In this document: in pieces, positions 22,358-31,218 of the stretch
Layout of the letters: each line of letters starts with the position of its first letter
Numbering within the stretch: position 1 is the first letter of the stretch
NCBI GenBank assembly: GCA_045612065.1
Contig: JAZKYH010000005.1
Coordinates: 1 to 44,953 of the forward strand
DNA from: UBA1189 sp045612065
Lineage (GTDB): Bacteria > Bacteroidota > Bacteroidia > Bacteroidales > Bacteroidaceae
Reading direction: 5' to 3'
DNA length: 44,953 nucleotides
Position numbers and translations under genes: made by a program
Notes under the pieces: generated by a model
Database searches by the model: none
Told to the model about the DNA's origin: nothing
The model's input: only the letters and a program-made list of their open reading frames with translations

Positions 22358-22606
22358 CGGGCTTTGTTCCCAACAAGTGCGGCCTATCTTCGCAGGTTTA
22401 TAAATGCAAATGTAGAAATTATATGTCATAAATGCAAGGGAAAAGGCAAGAATTGAGTGATGTATGCCTAAATTGGGTCTGCCCTTTACAAAAATAGGGA
22501 CTACTCTTTGGAAAAATTGAGACAACTCTTTTTGCGTATGCGATGTGGTGGAAAACTTTTGGATAAATAATTTGCGGCAAATGATGCTGAATCGTGAGGA
22601 ATTGTG
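22358..22606. other. Divergent gap between psd and rsmH
   Basis: The 315 bases between the two start codons hold the psd promoter, a -7-like TAACTTTG for rsmH, and otherwise A/T-rich DNA. mraZ, which usually precedes rsmH in division clusters, is absent, and no remnant of it is readable in any frame. The overlapping open frames found here show no protein features. Confidence 0.6.
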
Positions 22607-22614
22607 TAACTTTG
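22607..22614 (+). promoter_or_regulatory. -7 element near the rsmH start
   Basis: TAACTTTG ends eight bases before the ATG at 22623. Transcription would start almost at the start codon, so the message would be leaderless or nearly so. No TTTG is present at 19-21 bases upstream. Confidence 0.45.
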
Positions 22615-22622
22615 AAGCGAAT

Positions 22623-23540
22623 ATGGAAACTATGGACACAAACATCCCCTATCACATACCTGTAATGTTGCACGAAACGGTGGACGGATTGAACGTTGCT
22701 CCTGGAGGTGTGTATGCAGACATGACGTTCGGTGGAGGTGGTCATTCGCGTGAGATACTGCACCGCATGAATGCTACGGCTCGATTGTATAGCTTTGATC
22801 AAGATGCCGATGCCGAGCGAAATATCGTAGATGATGAGCGCTTCACTTTTGTACGTAGTAACTTCCGTTATCTGCGTAACTGGATGCGTTATCATGGTGT
22901 GGAGCAGCTTGATGGAGTCTTGGCAGACCTTGGCGTGTCGAGCCACCAGTTTGACGAGGGCGAGTTGGGCTTCTCATTCCGTTTCGACGCCAAACTTGAC
23001 ATGCGTATGAATCGCCGCGATGGGCTCACGGCAGCGGACATCGTAAATACCTATGACGAGGAACGCTTAGCTGAGATATTTTACCTCTATGGCGAACTGC
23101 TCAATAGCCGAAAATTAGCTTCGGTTATTGTGAGGGCTCGGGCACAAGCCCCTATTGAGACCACGGGCCAACTCTACGAAACGGTAAAGCGTCTCTTCGG
23201 TCGAGACCGAGAGAAAAAAGAGATGGCTAAACTTTTTCAGGCTCTGCGCATCGAGGTGAACGAGGAGATGGAAGCGCTAAAGGAAATGTTGCGGTCGGCT
23301 ACCGAATTGCTGCGCCCAGGAGGTCGTCTGGTAGTACTTACCTACCATTCGCTCGAAGACCGTTTGGTGAAGAACCTTATGAAGACGGGCAATGTCGAAG
23401 GCAAGGTGGAGCAGGATATCTACGGAACCAAACCTTCGCCTTATCGCATGGTGGGCAAGGTGGCTGTGGCAAGCCGTGAGGAACAGGAGGAGAACCCTCG
23501 ATCTCGTAGTGCGAAACTGAGGATTGGTGAAAAGCGCTGA
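22623..23540 (+). CDS. rsmH: 16S rRNA (cytosine-N4) methyltransferase RsmH (MraW)
   Basis: The enzyme methylates N4 of C1402 in 16S rRNA. I choose ATG 22623 (METMDTNIPYHIPVML); ATG 22632 is equally possible, while the upstream GTG at 22545 lies before the -7 element. The SAM-binding segment YADMTFGGGGHSREIL is near residue 30; VLADLGVSSHQFD and GELGFSFRFDAKLDMRMN follow at about 100-125, and LTYHSLEDRLVK near the end is the family signature. It opens the division cluster rsmH-ftsL-ftsI-murE. Confidence 0.94.
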   Translation: METMDTNIPYHIPVMLHETVDGLNVAPGGVYADMTFGGGGHSREILHRMNATARLYSFDQDADAERNIVDDERFTFVRSNFRYLRNWMRYHGVEQLDGVLADLGVSSHQFDEGELGFSFRFDAKLDMRMNRRDGLTAADIVNTYDEERLAEIFYLYGELLNSRKLASVIVRARAQAPIETTGQLYETVKRLFGRDREKKEMAKLFQALRIEVNEEMEALKEMLRSATELLRPGGRLVVLTYHSLEDRLVKNLMKTGNVEGKVEQDIYGTKPSPYRMVGKVAVASREEQEENPRSRSAKLRIGEKR

Positions 23541-23567
23541 AGGAAGAATATACTGAACTGAGAGGAC

Positions 23568-23897
23568 ATGACTACAAAACAGAAGAAAAAGAAGGGCATA
23601 AAATCGTGGTTTGATGGTGATATGCTGCTTAGCCCACTGCTACAGCGCCATTTGGGACTCTTCCTTTTGGTGTTTGTGCTTATTATCGCATACGTGAGCA
23701 ATCGCTATGCCTTTCAGCGTGAGCAGGTGGAAATCAAGCAGCTGCGCGATGAATTGAATGATGTCAAAAATGAGGCGCTGGCACGTTCGAGCGAATTGAT
23801 GGAGAAGAGCCGCGAGTCAAACATCCAACGTTTTATAAAGGAACAAGGGAGTGAACTGCAGATTCCGACCAAGGCTCCTGTGATAATCAAAAAATAA
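23568..23897 (+). CDS. ftsL: FtsL-like cell division protein
   Basis: A 109-residue single-pass membrane protein: basic cytoplasmic N-terminus (MTTKQKKKKGIKSW), membrane segment at about 29-46 (LGLFLLVFVLIIAYVSN), then a coiled-coil stretch with heptad leucines and charged residues (about 50-95). This layout and its place between rsmH and ftsI identify the Bacteroidota FtsL equivalent, which links the FtsQ-FtsB complex to FtsW/FtsI. Sequence similarity alone would be too weak. The start of ftsI follows after three bases. Confidence 0.85.
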   Translation: MTTKQKKKKGIKSWFDGDMLLSPLLQRHLGLFLLVFVLIIAYVSNRYAFQREQVEIKQLRDELNDVKNEALARSSELMEKSRESNIQRFIKEQGSELQIPTKAPVIIKK

Positions 23898-23900
23898 CCT

Positions 23901-26108
23901 ATGCAGAACCCTCAAGATAAGAAAATCATTTCGCGTTATTTCTCCATCATCATTATCATGGTTGCAGTAGGCATAGCCATACTTGGAAAGGCCCTGTTTA
24001 CTATGGTATTTGAGCGTAATTATTGGGAGGTGGTGATGAACCGCTCAATAGAAAGTGGTGTTGAGATTCCTGCACGGCGTGGAAATATCCTTAGTGATGA
24101 CGGGCATCTGCTGGCCAGTAGTGTGCCGCAGTATACGTTGTATATGGATTTCTATGTGAATGATAATGACGACGATAGTCGTATGAAAGCGCAATACCGT
24201 CGTGATACATTGATACAAAATAATCTGGATGTCATTTGCGAAGGGCTTCATAGTGTACTTCCCGGTAAAAGTGTCGAGGAATTCAAGCGTACTTTCCGTG
24301 ATGGCATGGCGGCAAAGAATGCGCGTCTCAAAGGCTATCGCCACTGGCCTATATACGGAAACAAACGAATATCGTATGCCCAATACAAGGAGATAACGAA
24401 ACTGCCCGTATTAGGAGAGAATATGGGTGCTATTGGTTTGTATACTGAAAGCAACATCGAACGCAAGAAAATCTATGGGTCGTTGGCGCGTCGAACTTTG
24501 GGTGATGTTTATGCCAAAATAGACTCGGCCAAGAATGGTATTGAGTTGGCTTATGACGACTACCTGCGGGGTACCCCGGGAGTAGGGCATCGTCAATTGG
24601 TCAATAGAAAACGGCTCACTATCGTTGATGTGCCTGCAGTAGATGGTAAAGATGTACAGACTACGCTCAATGTGGAGATACAGGATATCGCGGAGAAGGC
24701 TTTGCTTGATATGTTGAACAAGCAGAATACACAATATGGAGGCGATGCCCGTACGGGTGTGGTCGTAGTGATGGAGGTGGCTACGGGTGATATTAAAGCT
24801 TTGGTTAATATGAGCCGTGCTGGTGATGGATATTACTATGAGCTTAAGAACCATGCTCTCGCCGATATCCTTGAACCGGGATCTACCTTCAAGACGGCTT
24901 CATTGTTGGTGGCTCTTGATGATAAGAAAATCAGCATTAATGATTCGGTGGATGCTTGCCATGGCCTGTATAGATTTGGTACGGCTACGATGAAGGACCA
25001 TAACTGGAATAAGGCCAGTGCCTATGGCATGCTCAGTGTGCCGCAAGTGCTGATGTATTCGTCCAACGTAGGTACTGCTCGTCTTATCAATGAGAATTAC
25101 GAGAAAGAACCCGAGAAGTTTGTAGAGGGACTTCATCGTATGGGGTTGGCTACACATTTCCCCCTGTTGCCTGGTACGGGAGCTCCTGTCATCCGTAAAC
25201 CTAATGCCCAGAGAACCAATTGGTCGAAGACTGCTCTTCCTTGGATGTCTATCGGCTATGAGACGCAGATCGCTCCTATCAATATCGTAGCATTCTATAA
25301 CGCGATTGCCAATGGCGGAACTTTTATGAAACCTCGTCTCGTGTCGGCTATTCTTGAAGATGGTAAGGTAGTCGAGGAGTTTGAACCTGAGGTGCTCATT
25401 GATAAAATTGCTTCGAAAGATGCCCTCGAAGATATTACAAAGATGCTAACAATGGTGGTTAACGAACCTACGGGTCTTGGTCGTCAGGCAGGCTCAGACA
25501 ACTTTACAGTTGCAGGTAAGACTGGTACGGCCCAGATAGCCTCGGGTGGACAGCTTACGGGTGGTGGCCATCAATTGAGCTTCTGTGGTTTCTTCCCTGT
25601 TGAAGAACCTAAATATACTTGTATCGTTTCCATACAGACAAAGGGAGGACTTATCTCGGGTGGTGGAGTTGCTGGTGTCGTCTTTGGCGAGATTGCCAAG
25701 CGTGTGATGGCACACGATGTGCATCGTGACATCAAAGAGTTGGCCGATTCGACGGCTAATTTTATCCCTACTGTGATGAAGGGCAATATTGCTGCTGCTC
25801 GTTATGTGCTTAATGAACTGGATGTGCCTATTGAATGGAATGCATCGACTTCGTATCGAGAAGGTAAGATGGTGTGGGGTAGTGCTGAGAGTCGTACTGC
25901 CGATGTCGCATTGGCAAGTATCGATTTTAACCCATCACAGGGTAAAGTTCCTAATGTGAAGGGACTTGGTGCAAAGGATGCTGTGTACATGCTCGAGGAG
26001 TGTGGTTTGAAAGTGCGTCTCTCGGGAAAAGGTAAGGTGCGCTCACAGAGTGTGCAGCCTGGTAGTGCTGTGCGTAAGGGACAGATAGTTGAATTGATAC
26101 TGAAATAA
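23901..26108 (+). CDS. ftsI: Septal peptidoglycan transpeptidase (PBP3) with C-terminal PASTA domain
   Basis: A 735-residue class B penicillin-binding protein that cross-links septal peptidoglycan. It has one membrane anchor at about 16-36 and the dimerisation-domain motif SGVEIPARRGNIL near 50. The catalytic S-x-x-K is in GSTFK (S328), the S-x-N motif is SSN at 387-389 and KTG is at 540-542 in VAGKTGTAQ. The last 60 or so residues (from about KVPNVKGL) form a PASTA domain, known to bind peptidoglycan or beta-lactams in related proteins. It is in tight operon with ftsL upstream and murE 11 bases downstream. Confidence 0.95.
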   Translation: MQNPQDKKIISRYFSIIIIMVAVGIAILGKALFTMVFERNYWEVVMNRSIESGVEIPARRGNILSDDGHLLASSVPQYTLYMDFYVNDNDDDSRMKAQYRRDTLIQNNLDVICEGLHSVLPGKSVEEFKRTFRDGMAAKNARLKGYRHWPIYGNKRISYAQYKEITKLPVLGENMGAIGLYTESNIERKKIYGSLARRTLGDVYAKIDSAKNGIELAYDDYLRGTPGVGHRQLVNRKRLTIVDVPAVDGKDVQTTLNVEIQDIAEKALLDMLNKQNTQYGGDARTGVVVVMEVATGDIKALVNMSRAGDGYYYELKNHALADILEPGSTFKTASLLVALDDKKISINDSVDACHGLYRFGTATMKDHNWNKASAYGMLSVPQVLMYSSNVGTARLINENYEKEPEKFVEGLHRMGLATHFPLLPGTGAPVIRKPNAQRTNWSKTALPWMSIGYETQIAPINIVAFYNAIANGGTFMKPRLVSAILEDGKVVEEFEPEVLIDKIASKDALEDITKMLTMVVNEPTGLGRQAGSDNFTVAGKTGTAQIASGGQLTGGGHQLSFCGFFPVEEPKYTCIVSIQTKGGLISGGGVAGVVFGEIAKRVMAHDVHRDIKELADSTANFIPTVMKGNIAAARYVLNELDVPIEWNASTSYREGKMVWGSAESRTADVALASIDFNPSQGKVPNVKGLGAKDAVYMLEECGLKVRLSGKGKVRSQSVQPGSAVRKGQIVELILK

Positions 26109-26119
26109 ATTAGAATACT

Positions 26120-27571
26120 ATGTTACTCACTGAACTCATCAAAGATATTCGTGTAGAAGAAATCATAGGCGATGTGCAGCGATGCATTGCAGATGTGCAT
26201 ATTGACTCGCGTCGCATAACGGAGGATAACCTCTTTGTAGCCATGCGTGGTACGCAGGTCGATGGACATAAATATATACAGAACGCCATTGAGAAGGGAG
26301 CGACTGCTATCGTATGTGAGGAGTTGCCAGAGATTCTTTCTGACAGTGTGACCTATGTTCGTGTATCTGACAGTGAAATGGCGGTAGGTCCTATAGCCAC
26401 AGCTTTTAATGACTACCCTACCGAAAAAGTGAGACTTATCGGTGTCACTGGGACCAATGGTAAAACAACCATTGCCACCTTACTGTACGATATGTTTCGT
26501 GCGATGGGGTATAAGGTGGGCCTTATATCTACCGTGTGTAACTATGTTGATGGTGAGGCTATCCCTACAGAGCATACCACACCTGATGCAATCACGCTCA
26601 ACGCTTTGCTGGGGCGTATGGCGAATGAGGGTTGCAAATATGTTTTCATGGAGGTGAGCTCGCATTCGGTGGCTCAGCACCGTATTGGTGGACTGGAGTT
26701 TGCCGGTGGTATTTTTACCAATCTTACACGAGACCACATGGACTACCATAAAACGGTGGACAATTACTTGCGTGCCAAGAAAGCCTTTTTTGATGCGCTG
26801 CCGAAGAACGCTTTTGTTGTTACTAATGCGGACGATAAGAATGGTCTGGTGATGACACAGAATACACGTGCTAAGGTCTATACCTACTCACTTCGTAGCT
26901 TGGCTGACTTTAAGGGACGTATTCTTGAGCACTATTTTGATGGTATGTTGCTTGATGTCAATAACGTGGAGGTCTTTGTTCAGTTTATTGGCCGATTCAA
27001 TGCAAGTAATCTACTTGCGGTGTATGGTGCGGCTTGTCTTCTCGGCAAGCGCCCTGAAGAGGTGCTCACTGTGTTGAGTACTTTGCGGCCCGTGAATGGA
27101 CGTTTTGATGCACTTCACTCTCCTAAGGGCTATACTGCAATTGTGGACTATGCGCATACGCCTGATGCAATCACCAATGTGTTGAATGCCATTCATGAAG
27201 TGCAGGGAGGAAAGGGTAAGGTTATCACCGTGGTCGGAGCTGGTGGGAACCGTGATAAGGGAAAGCGTCCTCTCATGGCACAAGAGGCGGTCAAAGGAAG
27301 TACCCGTGTTATTATAACCAGTGATAATCCCCGCTTCGAAGAACCACAGGATATCATCAATGATATGCTTGAGGGGCTTACTCCCGTGCAGCGAACGAAT
27401 GTTCTCACCATTGTTGAACGTCGTGAAGCCATCCGTACGGCTTGTATGTTGGCAGAGAAGGGGGATGTTATCCTCGTTGCTGGCAAGGGGCACGAGACTT
27501 ATCAAGATGTGAAAGGCGTGAAACATCATTTCGATGATAAGGAAGTGCTGCGCGAAGCGTTCGGAATCTAA
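26120..27571 (+). CDS. murE: UDP-MurNAc-L-Ala-D-Glu:meso-diaminopimelate ligase
   Basis: This cytoplasmic ligase adds meso-diaminopimelate in peptidoglycan precursor synthesis. The 483-residue product has the ATP-binding GVTGTNGKTT at about 108-117, the YAHTPDAI block, and DNPRFEEP at about 402, the motif that selects diaminopimelate over lysine. It ends the plus-strand run. The genes expected next in Bacteroidota division clusters (mraY, murD) do not follow; ftsQ and murC face it on the other strand instead, across a 16-bp hairpin. Confidence 0.95.
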   Translation: MLLTELIKDIRVEEIIGDVQRCIADVHIDSRRITEDNLFVAMRGTQVDGHKYIQNAIEKGATAIVCEELPEILSDSVTYVRVSDSEMAVGPIATAFNDYPTEKVRLIGVTGTNGKTTIATLLYDMFRAMGYKVGLISTVCNYVDGEAIPTEHTTPDAITLNALLGRMANEGCKYVFMEVSSHSVAQHRIGGLEFAGGIFTNLTRDHMDYHKTVDNYLRAKKAFFDALPKNAFVVTNADDKNGLVMTQNTRAKVYTYSLRSLADFKGRILEHYFDGMLLDVNNVEVFVQFIGRFNASNLLAVYGAACLLGKRPEEVLTVLSTLRPVNGRFDALHSPKGYTAIVDYAHTPDAITNVLNAIHEVQGGKGKVITVVGAGGNRDKGKRPLMAQEAVKGSTRVIITSDNPRFEEPQDIINDMLEGLTPVQRTNVLTIVERREAIRTACMLAEKGDVILVAGKGHETYQDVKGVKHHFDDKEVLREAFGI

Positions 27572-27584
27572 TATGATTAACATA

Positions 27585-27620
27585 ATAGGGAGAGGGGCAA
27601 TGCTTTGCCCCTCTCCCTAT
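27585..27620. terminator. Perfect hairpin between convergent murE and ftsQ
   Basis: A 16-bp perfect stem (27585-27600 with 27605-27620) with the loop TGCT contains GGGAGAGGGGC. There is no strong T-run on either side, but its position between two convergent operons argues for termination in both directions. Confidence 0.75.
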
Positions 27621-27641
27621 ATCCTTGATATTATTACCTTA

Positions 27642-28370
27642 CTATTTCTTGGTAGCAACTACTTGATTGTCATTGCCAACATCAATGCGTGAATAACGGT
27701 CCCATCCTACTTTGTTGAGTCCCTTTTCGTAAAATGCTTGTAGCTTTTCAAACTTATGTGCATAGTTCCCAGGACGGCCTAATACGATGATATGGTTGCC
27801 CACGCGAGGAATCAATTCAATCTCTTTTCGTGGAGTGACGTAGATTTGTTCTATCTGTGCATTCCATAATTCCTCATTTTGGAGGTATTGAGCGAGGGGA
27901 AGCAACTCTTTTTGGGCGAAACTACGTGTGATGTGTCCTGTTGCCACTGGAACATATACGGCCTTGGCTATATGTTCTATTACTTCTCCCTCTTCGTCAA
28001 GGTAGTAGCTGTCATTGTTTTCCGATAGTACGCGCAAGATAGGGCGTCGACATGTTACCTCCACTACAATTTGTCCATTTATTGTCTTGTAACATTCGCT
28101 GGAGGAGATGAGCGGAGAACTCTCCAGAACTTTTTCTATGGAACGTAGGTTTACCTTGTCAAGCTGTTGGCCTGTGGGGTCGAGATGATTCTTGGCAAGC
28201 ATGGTCGTGATGTCTTTTGTGGTCATATATCCAGTCTTTAGACTATCACGTATTTCCAATTGTATGCCTCTGCACACCTCCCCCTCAGGCCTGTTGCAGA
28301 AGCCGACAGCGGCGAACGCAATATAGCCTATCAGTAGGATGAGCACGATGGTTGTCAGTATCTTTTTCAT
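27642..28370 (-). CDS. ftsQ: Cell division protein FtsQ-like
   Basis: A 242-residue single-pass membrane protein: an N-terminal membrane segment (ILTTIVLILLIGYIAFAAV, about 4-22), then a periplasmic region with a POTRA-like part (LRSIEKVLESSPLISSSECYKT) and a beta-rich part ending in YSRIDVGNDNQVVATKK, as in FtsQ/DivIB. It overlaps murC by ATGA (28367-28370), the murC-ftsQ order usual in Bacteroidota. ftsA and ftsZ, which normally follow, are absent; the strand instead runs into murE tail to tail. Identification rests on layout plus context. Confidence 0.85.
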   Translation of the reverse strand: MKKILTTIVLILLIGYIAFAAVGFCNRPEGEVCRGIQLEIRDSLKTGYMTTKDITTMLAKNHLDPTGQQLDKVNLRSIEKVLESSPLISSSECYKTINGQIVVEVTCRRPILRVLSENNDSYYLDEEGEVIEHIAKAVYVPVATGHITRSFAQKELLPLAQYLQNEELWNAQIEQIYVTPRKEIELIPRVGNHIIVLGRPGNYAHKFEKLQAFYEKGLNKVGWDRYSRIDVGNDNQVVATKK

Positions 28371-29749
28371 GCCTCTCTTAATATTTGCGTTATCTCTGCT
28401 GCAAAGTTTTCAATATCGCCTGCTCCTAAGGTTACGAGAACCTCTAATTCGTTTTTTTTCGTCTCGACAGTGCGAAGAACCTCCTCTTTGTTTATCAACC
28501 TCTTCTCTACTTGCGGAGCAAGATTGTCGTAAATGAGTTCGCTGGTAACTCCGGGTATGGGCTCTTCGCGTGCTGGATAGATGTTGGTGAGGATGACTTC
28601 ATCGAAGAGTGAAAGGCTCTCGGCGAACTCTTTGTAGAAGTCTTGTGTGCGTGAATAAAGATGTGGCTGGAATATTACAGTGACCCTACGTCCGGCATAT
28701 AACTCTCGGATAGAGAGTGCACTTTGGCGTATCTCGGCAGGGTGATGGGCATAGTCGCTAAGGTATACCTTCGTGTCGGTTTTCAGCTTGAAATCAAAAC
28801 GACGTTCCACGCCTCGGAAACTTGCCATGCCCTTGCGCAGTTCCTCTTCGTTAGCACCGCATAGCCAAGCCATCGCCATAGCAGCAATGCCATTGTCAAT
28901 GTTTACACTGAGGGGGACACCCAATGAGATGTCTTTAACAATTCCTTCAGGATGTACAAAGTCGAATATGATTTCTCCGTTTCCGATGCGAATGTTTTGG
29001 GCATGAAAGTCTCCTTTCTCCCGTGAGTAGCTATAGGTGCATACTCCCTTTGGTACGCACGGCGTAATTTCCAACCCTTCGTGCATGATGAGCGCTCCAC
29101 CTGATTGTATCAATGATGTGTATTTTTCGAAGCTCTCCCAATAGGCCTCTGGCGTACCGTATATATCCAGATGGTCGGGGTCGGTAGAGGTGATAATCGT
29201 TATGTAGGGAGAGAGTTGGTGAAATGAACGGTCATATTCGTCTGCCTCAATAACTACATAATCGCTTTTGTCGGAAATCAGCAGATTGGTTCCGTAGTTC
29301 TGAGATATACCGCCAAGGAATGCAGTAGTGCCTATGTGTGATTCATAAATTAGATGAGCCGCCATAGACGAGGTGGTGGTTTTTCCGTGTGTGCCAGCTA
29401 CGCAGAGCCCTTTACGACTTCTGGTGATGGTGCCCAATACTTGTGCGCGCTTCTGTATCTCAAAGCCTTGAGTGCGGAACCATGTGAATTCGCTATGGCT
29501 CTGTGGAACAGCGGGTGTGTAGACGATCAAAGTGTGCTCTTTATCCTTACAATTCTCAGGAATCAGTGCAATGTTGTCTTCATAGTGAATGGATGCGCCC
29601 TCTTCGTTGAGTCGCTCAGTGAGTTCGCTCGCTGTGCGGTCATAGCCTGCCACTACTTTGCCTAACGATAGGAAATAGCGTACCAAAGCACTCATGCCAA
29701 TGCCACCGGCACCGATGAAGTATACTGATTTTATAGCGTCGATATTCAT
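28367..29749 (-). CDS. murC: UDP-N-acetylmuramate--L-alanine ligase
   Basis: The enzyme adds L-alanine to UDP-MurNAc, the first peptide step of peptidoglycan synthesis. I place the start at 29749 (MNIDAIKSVYFIGAGG), which puts the N-terminal GAGGIGMSAL nucleotide loop where MurC has it; an upstream ATG at 29800 would add 17 residues. The ATP P-loop is VAGTHGKTTTSS near residue 112 and the family block VYLSDYAHHPAEI is near 310. About 460 residues. It is transcribed with ftsQ, on the opposite strand to the flanking division genes. Confidence 0.95.
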   Translation of the reverse strand: MNIDAIKSVYFIGAGGIGMSALVRYFLSLGKVVAGYDRTASELTERLNEEGASIHYEDNIALIPENCKDKEHTLIVYTPAVPQSHSEFTWFRTQGFEIQKRAQVLGTITRSRKGLCVAGTHGKTTTSSMAAHLIYESHIGTTAFLGGISQNYGTNLLISDKSDYVVIEADEYDRSFHQLSPYITIITSTDPDHLDIYGTPEAYWESFEKYTSLIQSGGALIMHEGLEITPCVPKGVCTYSYSREKGDFHAQNIRIGNGEIIFDFVHPEGIVKDISLGVPLSVNIDNGIAAMAMAWLCGANEEELRKGMASFRGVERRFDFKLKTDTKVYLSDYAHHPAEIRQSALSIRELYAGRRVTVIFQPHLYSRTQDFYKEFAESLSLFDEVILTNIYPAREEPIPGVTSELIYDNLAPQVEKRLINKEEVLRTVETKKNELEVLVTLGAGDIENFAAEITQILREA

Positions 29750-29786
29750 ATAATTGGTACTTTTAGGGTGATTTTCAAATAATGCG

Positions 29787-29794
29787 TAAAGGTA
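29787..29794 (-). promoter_or_regulatory. -7-like element for murC-ftsQ
   Basis: The minus strand reads TGCACTACCTTTACG, with TACCTTTA close to TAnnTTTG, about 37 bases before the murC start. The same TGCACTACCTTTA phrase lies before the DUF4831 gene at 13418. No TTTG lies at the right distance. Confidence 0.4.
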
Positions 29795-29867
29795 GTGCAA
29801 AAAAATGATTAAGCGAAGACGATATGCTGTAATTTGTATGGTAAGTGTATAAATAGTTTTTACTCCG

Positions 29868-29898
29868 TTGGTCTTTGTTAATTATTTTAGTATCTTCG
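29868..29898 (+). promoter_or_regulatory. Possible promoter of ftsW-murG-mla operon
   Basis: TTGG (29868-29871), 19 bases, TATCTTCG (29891-29898): one mismatch in each element. It lies about 60 bases before ftsW and would give the relocated block its own promoter. Confidence 0.45.
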
Positions 29899-29958
29899 CA
29901 CAGGAATTCGTGGAATGTGGTTCCCTTTGTTTAGAATGTTGCAATATTAATTGTCGGT

Positions 29959-31206
29959 ATGGATTTTTTGAATCGGATATTTCGTGGTGACAAGGTCGTA
30001 TGGATTGTTTTTCTGTTGCTTTTGCTCGTATCGGTAGTAGAGGTGTTCAGTGCGGCGAGTATGCTTACTTACGTGGGAAATCGTTCCTATTTGTGGGCTA
30101 TCCGTGAGCATAGTGTCAATCTTTTGTTAGGCCTTGTTGTGGTGTACATTGCCCATCTGATACCCTATCGTTACTATAAAGCTGTTCCTATAGCATTGGT
30201 TCCGCTGTCAGTAGGCATGTTGTTGTGGGTGTTGCTCTTTGGAGAAAAGGTGTACAAGGCAGCCCGTTGGATTGATTTAGGCTTTGTGACAATTCAACCA
30301 TCCGAATTGGCAAAGGTCGGTGTGGTGATGGGAACGGCTCTTATCCTTTCGCGTACACAGACCAATGATAATGAAGCTCATCCGAATGCTATAAAATGGA
30401 TATTGGGAATGGTCGGTATCGTGTGTGGATTGATTATATCAGAGAATCTGTCTACGGCAGCTTTGCTCTTCGGAGTCGTGCTTCTCATGATGTATGTTGG
30501 CCGTGTGCCTCTGCGCCAATTGGGAAAACTTGTTGGGACGATAGGAATAGGCGTTGCTCTATTTGCTTCATTGCTGTTCTTGCCATATAAGACTTTGGAT
30601 AGCATGCCTGGCCTTAATCGACTCACAACGTGGAAAGCGCGTTTTGAACGTTTCTTCGAGCCTGCTGCAGAGATTCCTGCGTCCCAGTTCAAGATTACTA
30701 ATGAGAACTATCAGGAAACACATGCCAAGATGGCTATTGCATCGAGCAATATTATTGGCCGTGGCCCTGGAAATTCGGTGCAGCGTGATTATTTGCCTCA
30801 AGCCTATTCTGATTTCATTTATGCTATTGTCATAGAGGAATTGGGACTGGCAGGAGGGGCCTTTGTGTTGTTGCTCTACATCATTTTGCTCGTGAGGGCG
30901 GCAAAGATAGCGCAAAAGTGTAGGGGATACTTCCCCGCTTTTCTTGTCATGGGCTGTGCGCTAATGCTTGTGGCGCAGGCTATGCTCAATATGCTTGTGG
31001 CTGTAGGGCTTTTCCCTGTTACAGGGCAGCCCTTGCCGCTGATAAGTCGTGGTGGTACGTCTACCATCATCAATTGTGGCTATATAGGCATGATACTCAG
31101 TGTGAGCTATTATACTGAAAAAATGAATCGTGATGCACAATTGGCAGCGGAAGAGAGTGCAGAGGAGGATATTCCTGAGATATTGAGAGAGGGTAGTGCA
31201 ATGTAA
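29959..31206 (+). CDS. ftsW: Septal peptidoglycan glycosyltransferase FtsW
   Basis: A 415-residue SEDS-family polymerase with about ten membrane segments. Family marks are the ARWIDLGFVTIQPSELAKV block (about 95-113), and near the end PVTGQPLPLISRGGTSTI. In FtsW the aspartate in the ARWIDLG-loop region and the TGxPLP segment belong to the active core. Being next to murG, it is FtsW rather than RodA. The C-terminal cytoplasmic tail is acidic. It overlaps no gene; murG starts 12 bases later. Confidence 0.93.
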   Translation: MDFLNRIFRGDKVVWIVFLLLLLVSVVEVFSAASMLTYVGNRSYLWAIREHSVNLLLGLVVVYIAHLIPYRYYKAVPIALVPLSVGMLLWVLLFGEKVYKAARWIDLGFVTIQPSELAKVGVVMGTALILSRTQTNDNEAHPNAIKWILGMVGIVCGLIISENLSTAALLFGVVLLMMYVGRVPLRQLGKLVGTIGIGVALFASLLFLPYKTLDSMPGLNRLTTWKARFERFFEPAAEIPASQFKITNENYQETHAKMAIASSNIIGRGPGNSVQRDYLPQAYSDFIYAIVIEELGLAGGAFVLLLYIILLVRAAKIAQKCRGYFPAFLVMGCALMLVAQAMLNMLVAVGLFPVTGQPLPLISRGGTSTIINCGYIGMILSVSYYTEKMNRDAQLAAEESAEEDIPEILREGSAM

Positions 31207-31218
31207 ATAATTGAAACT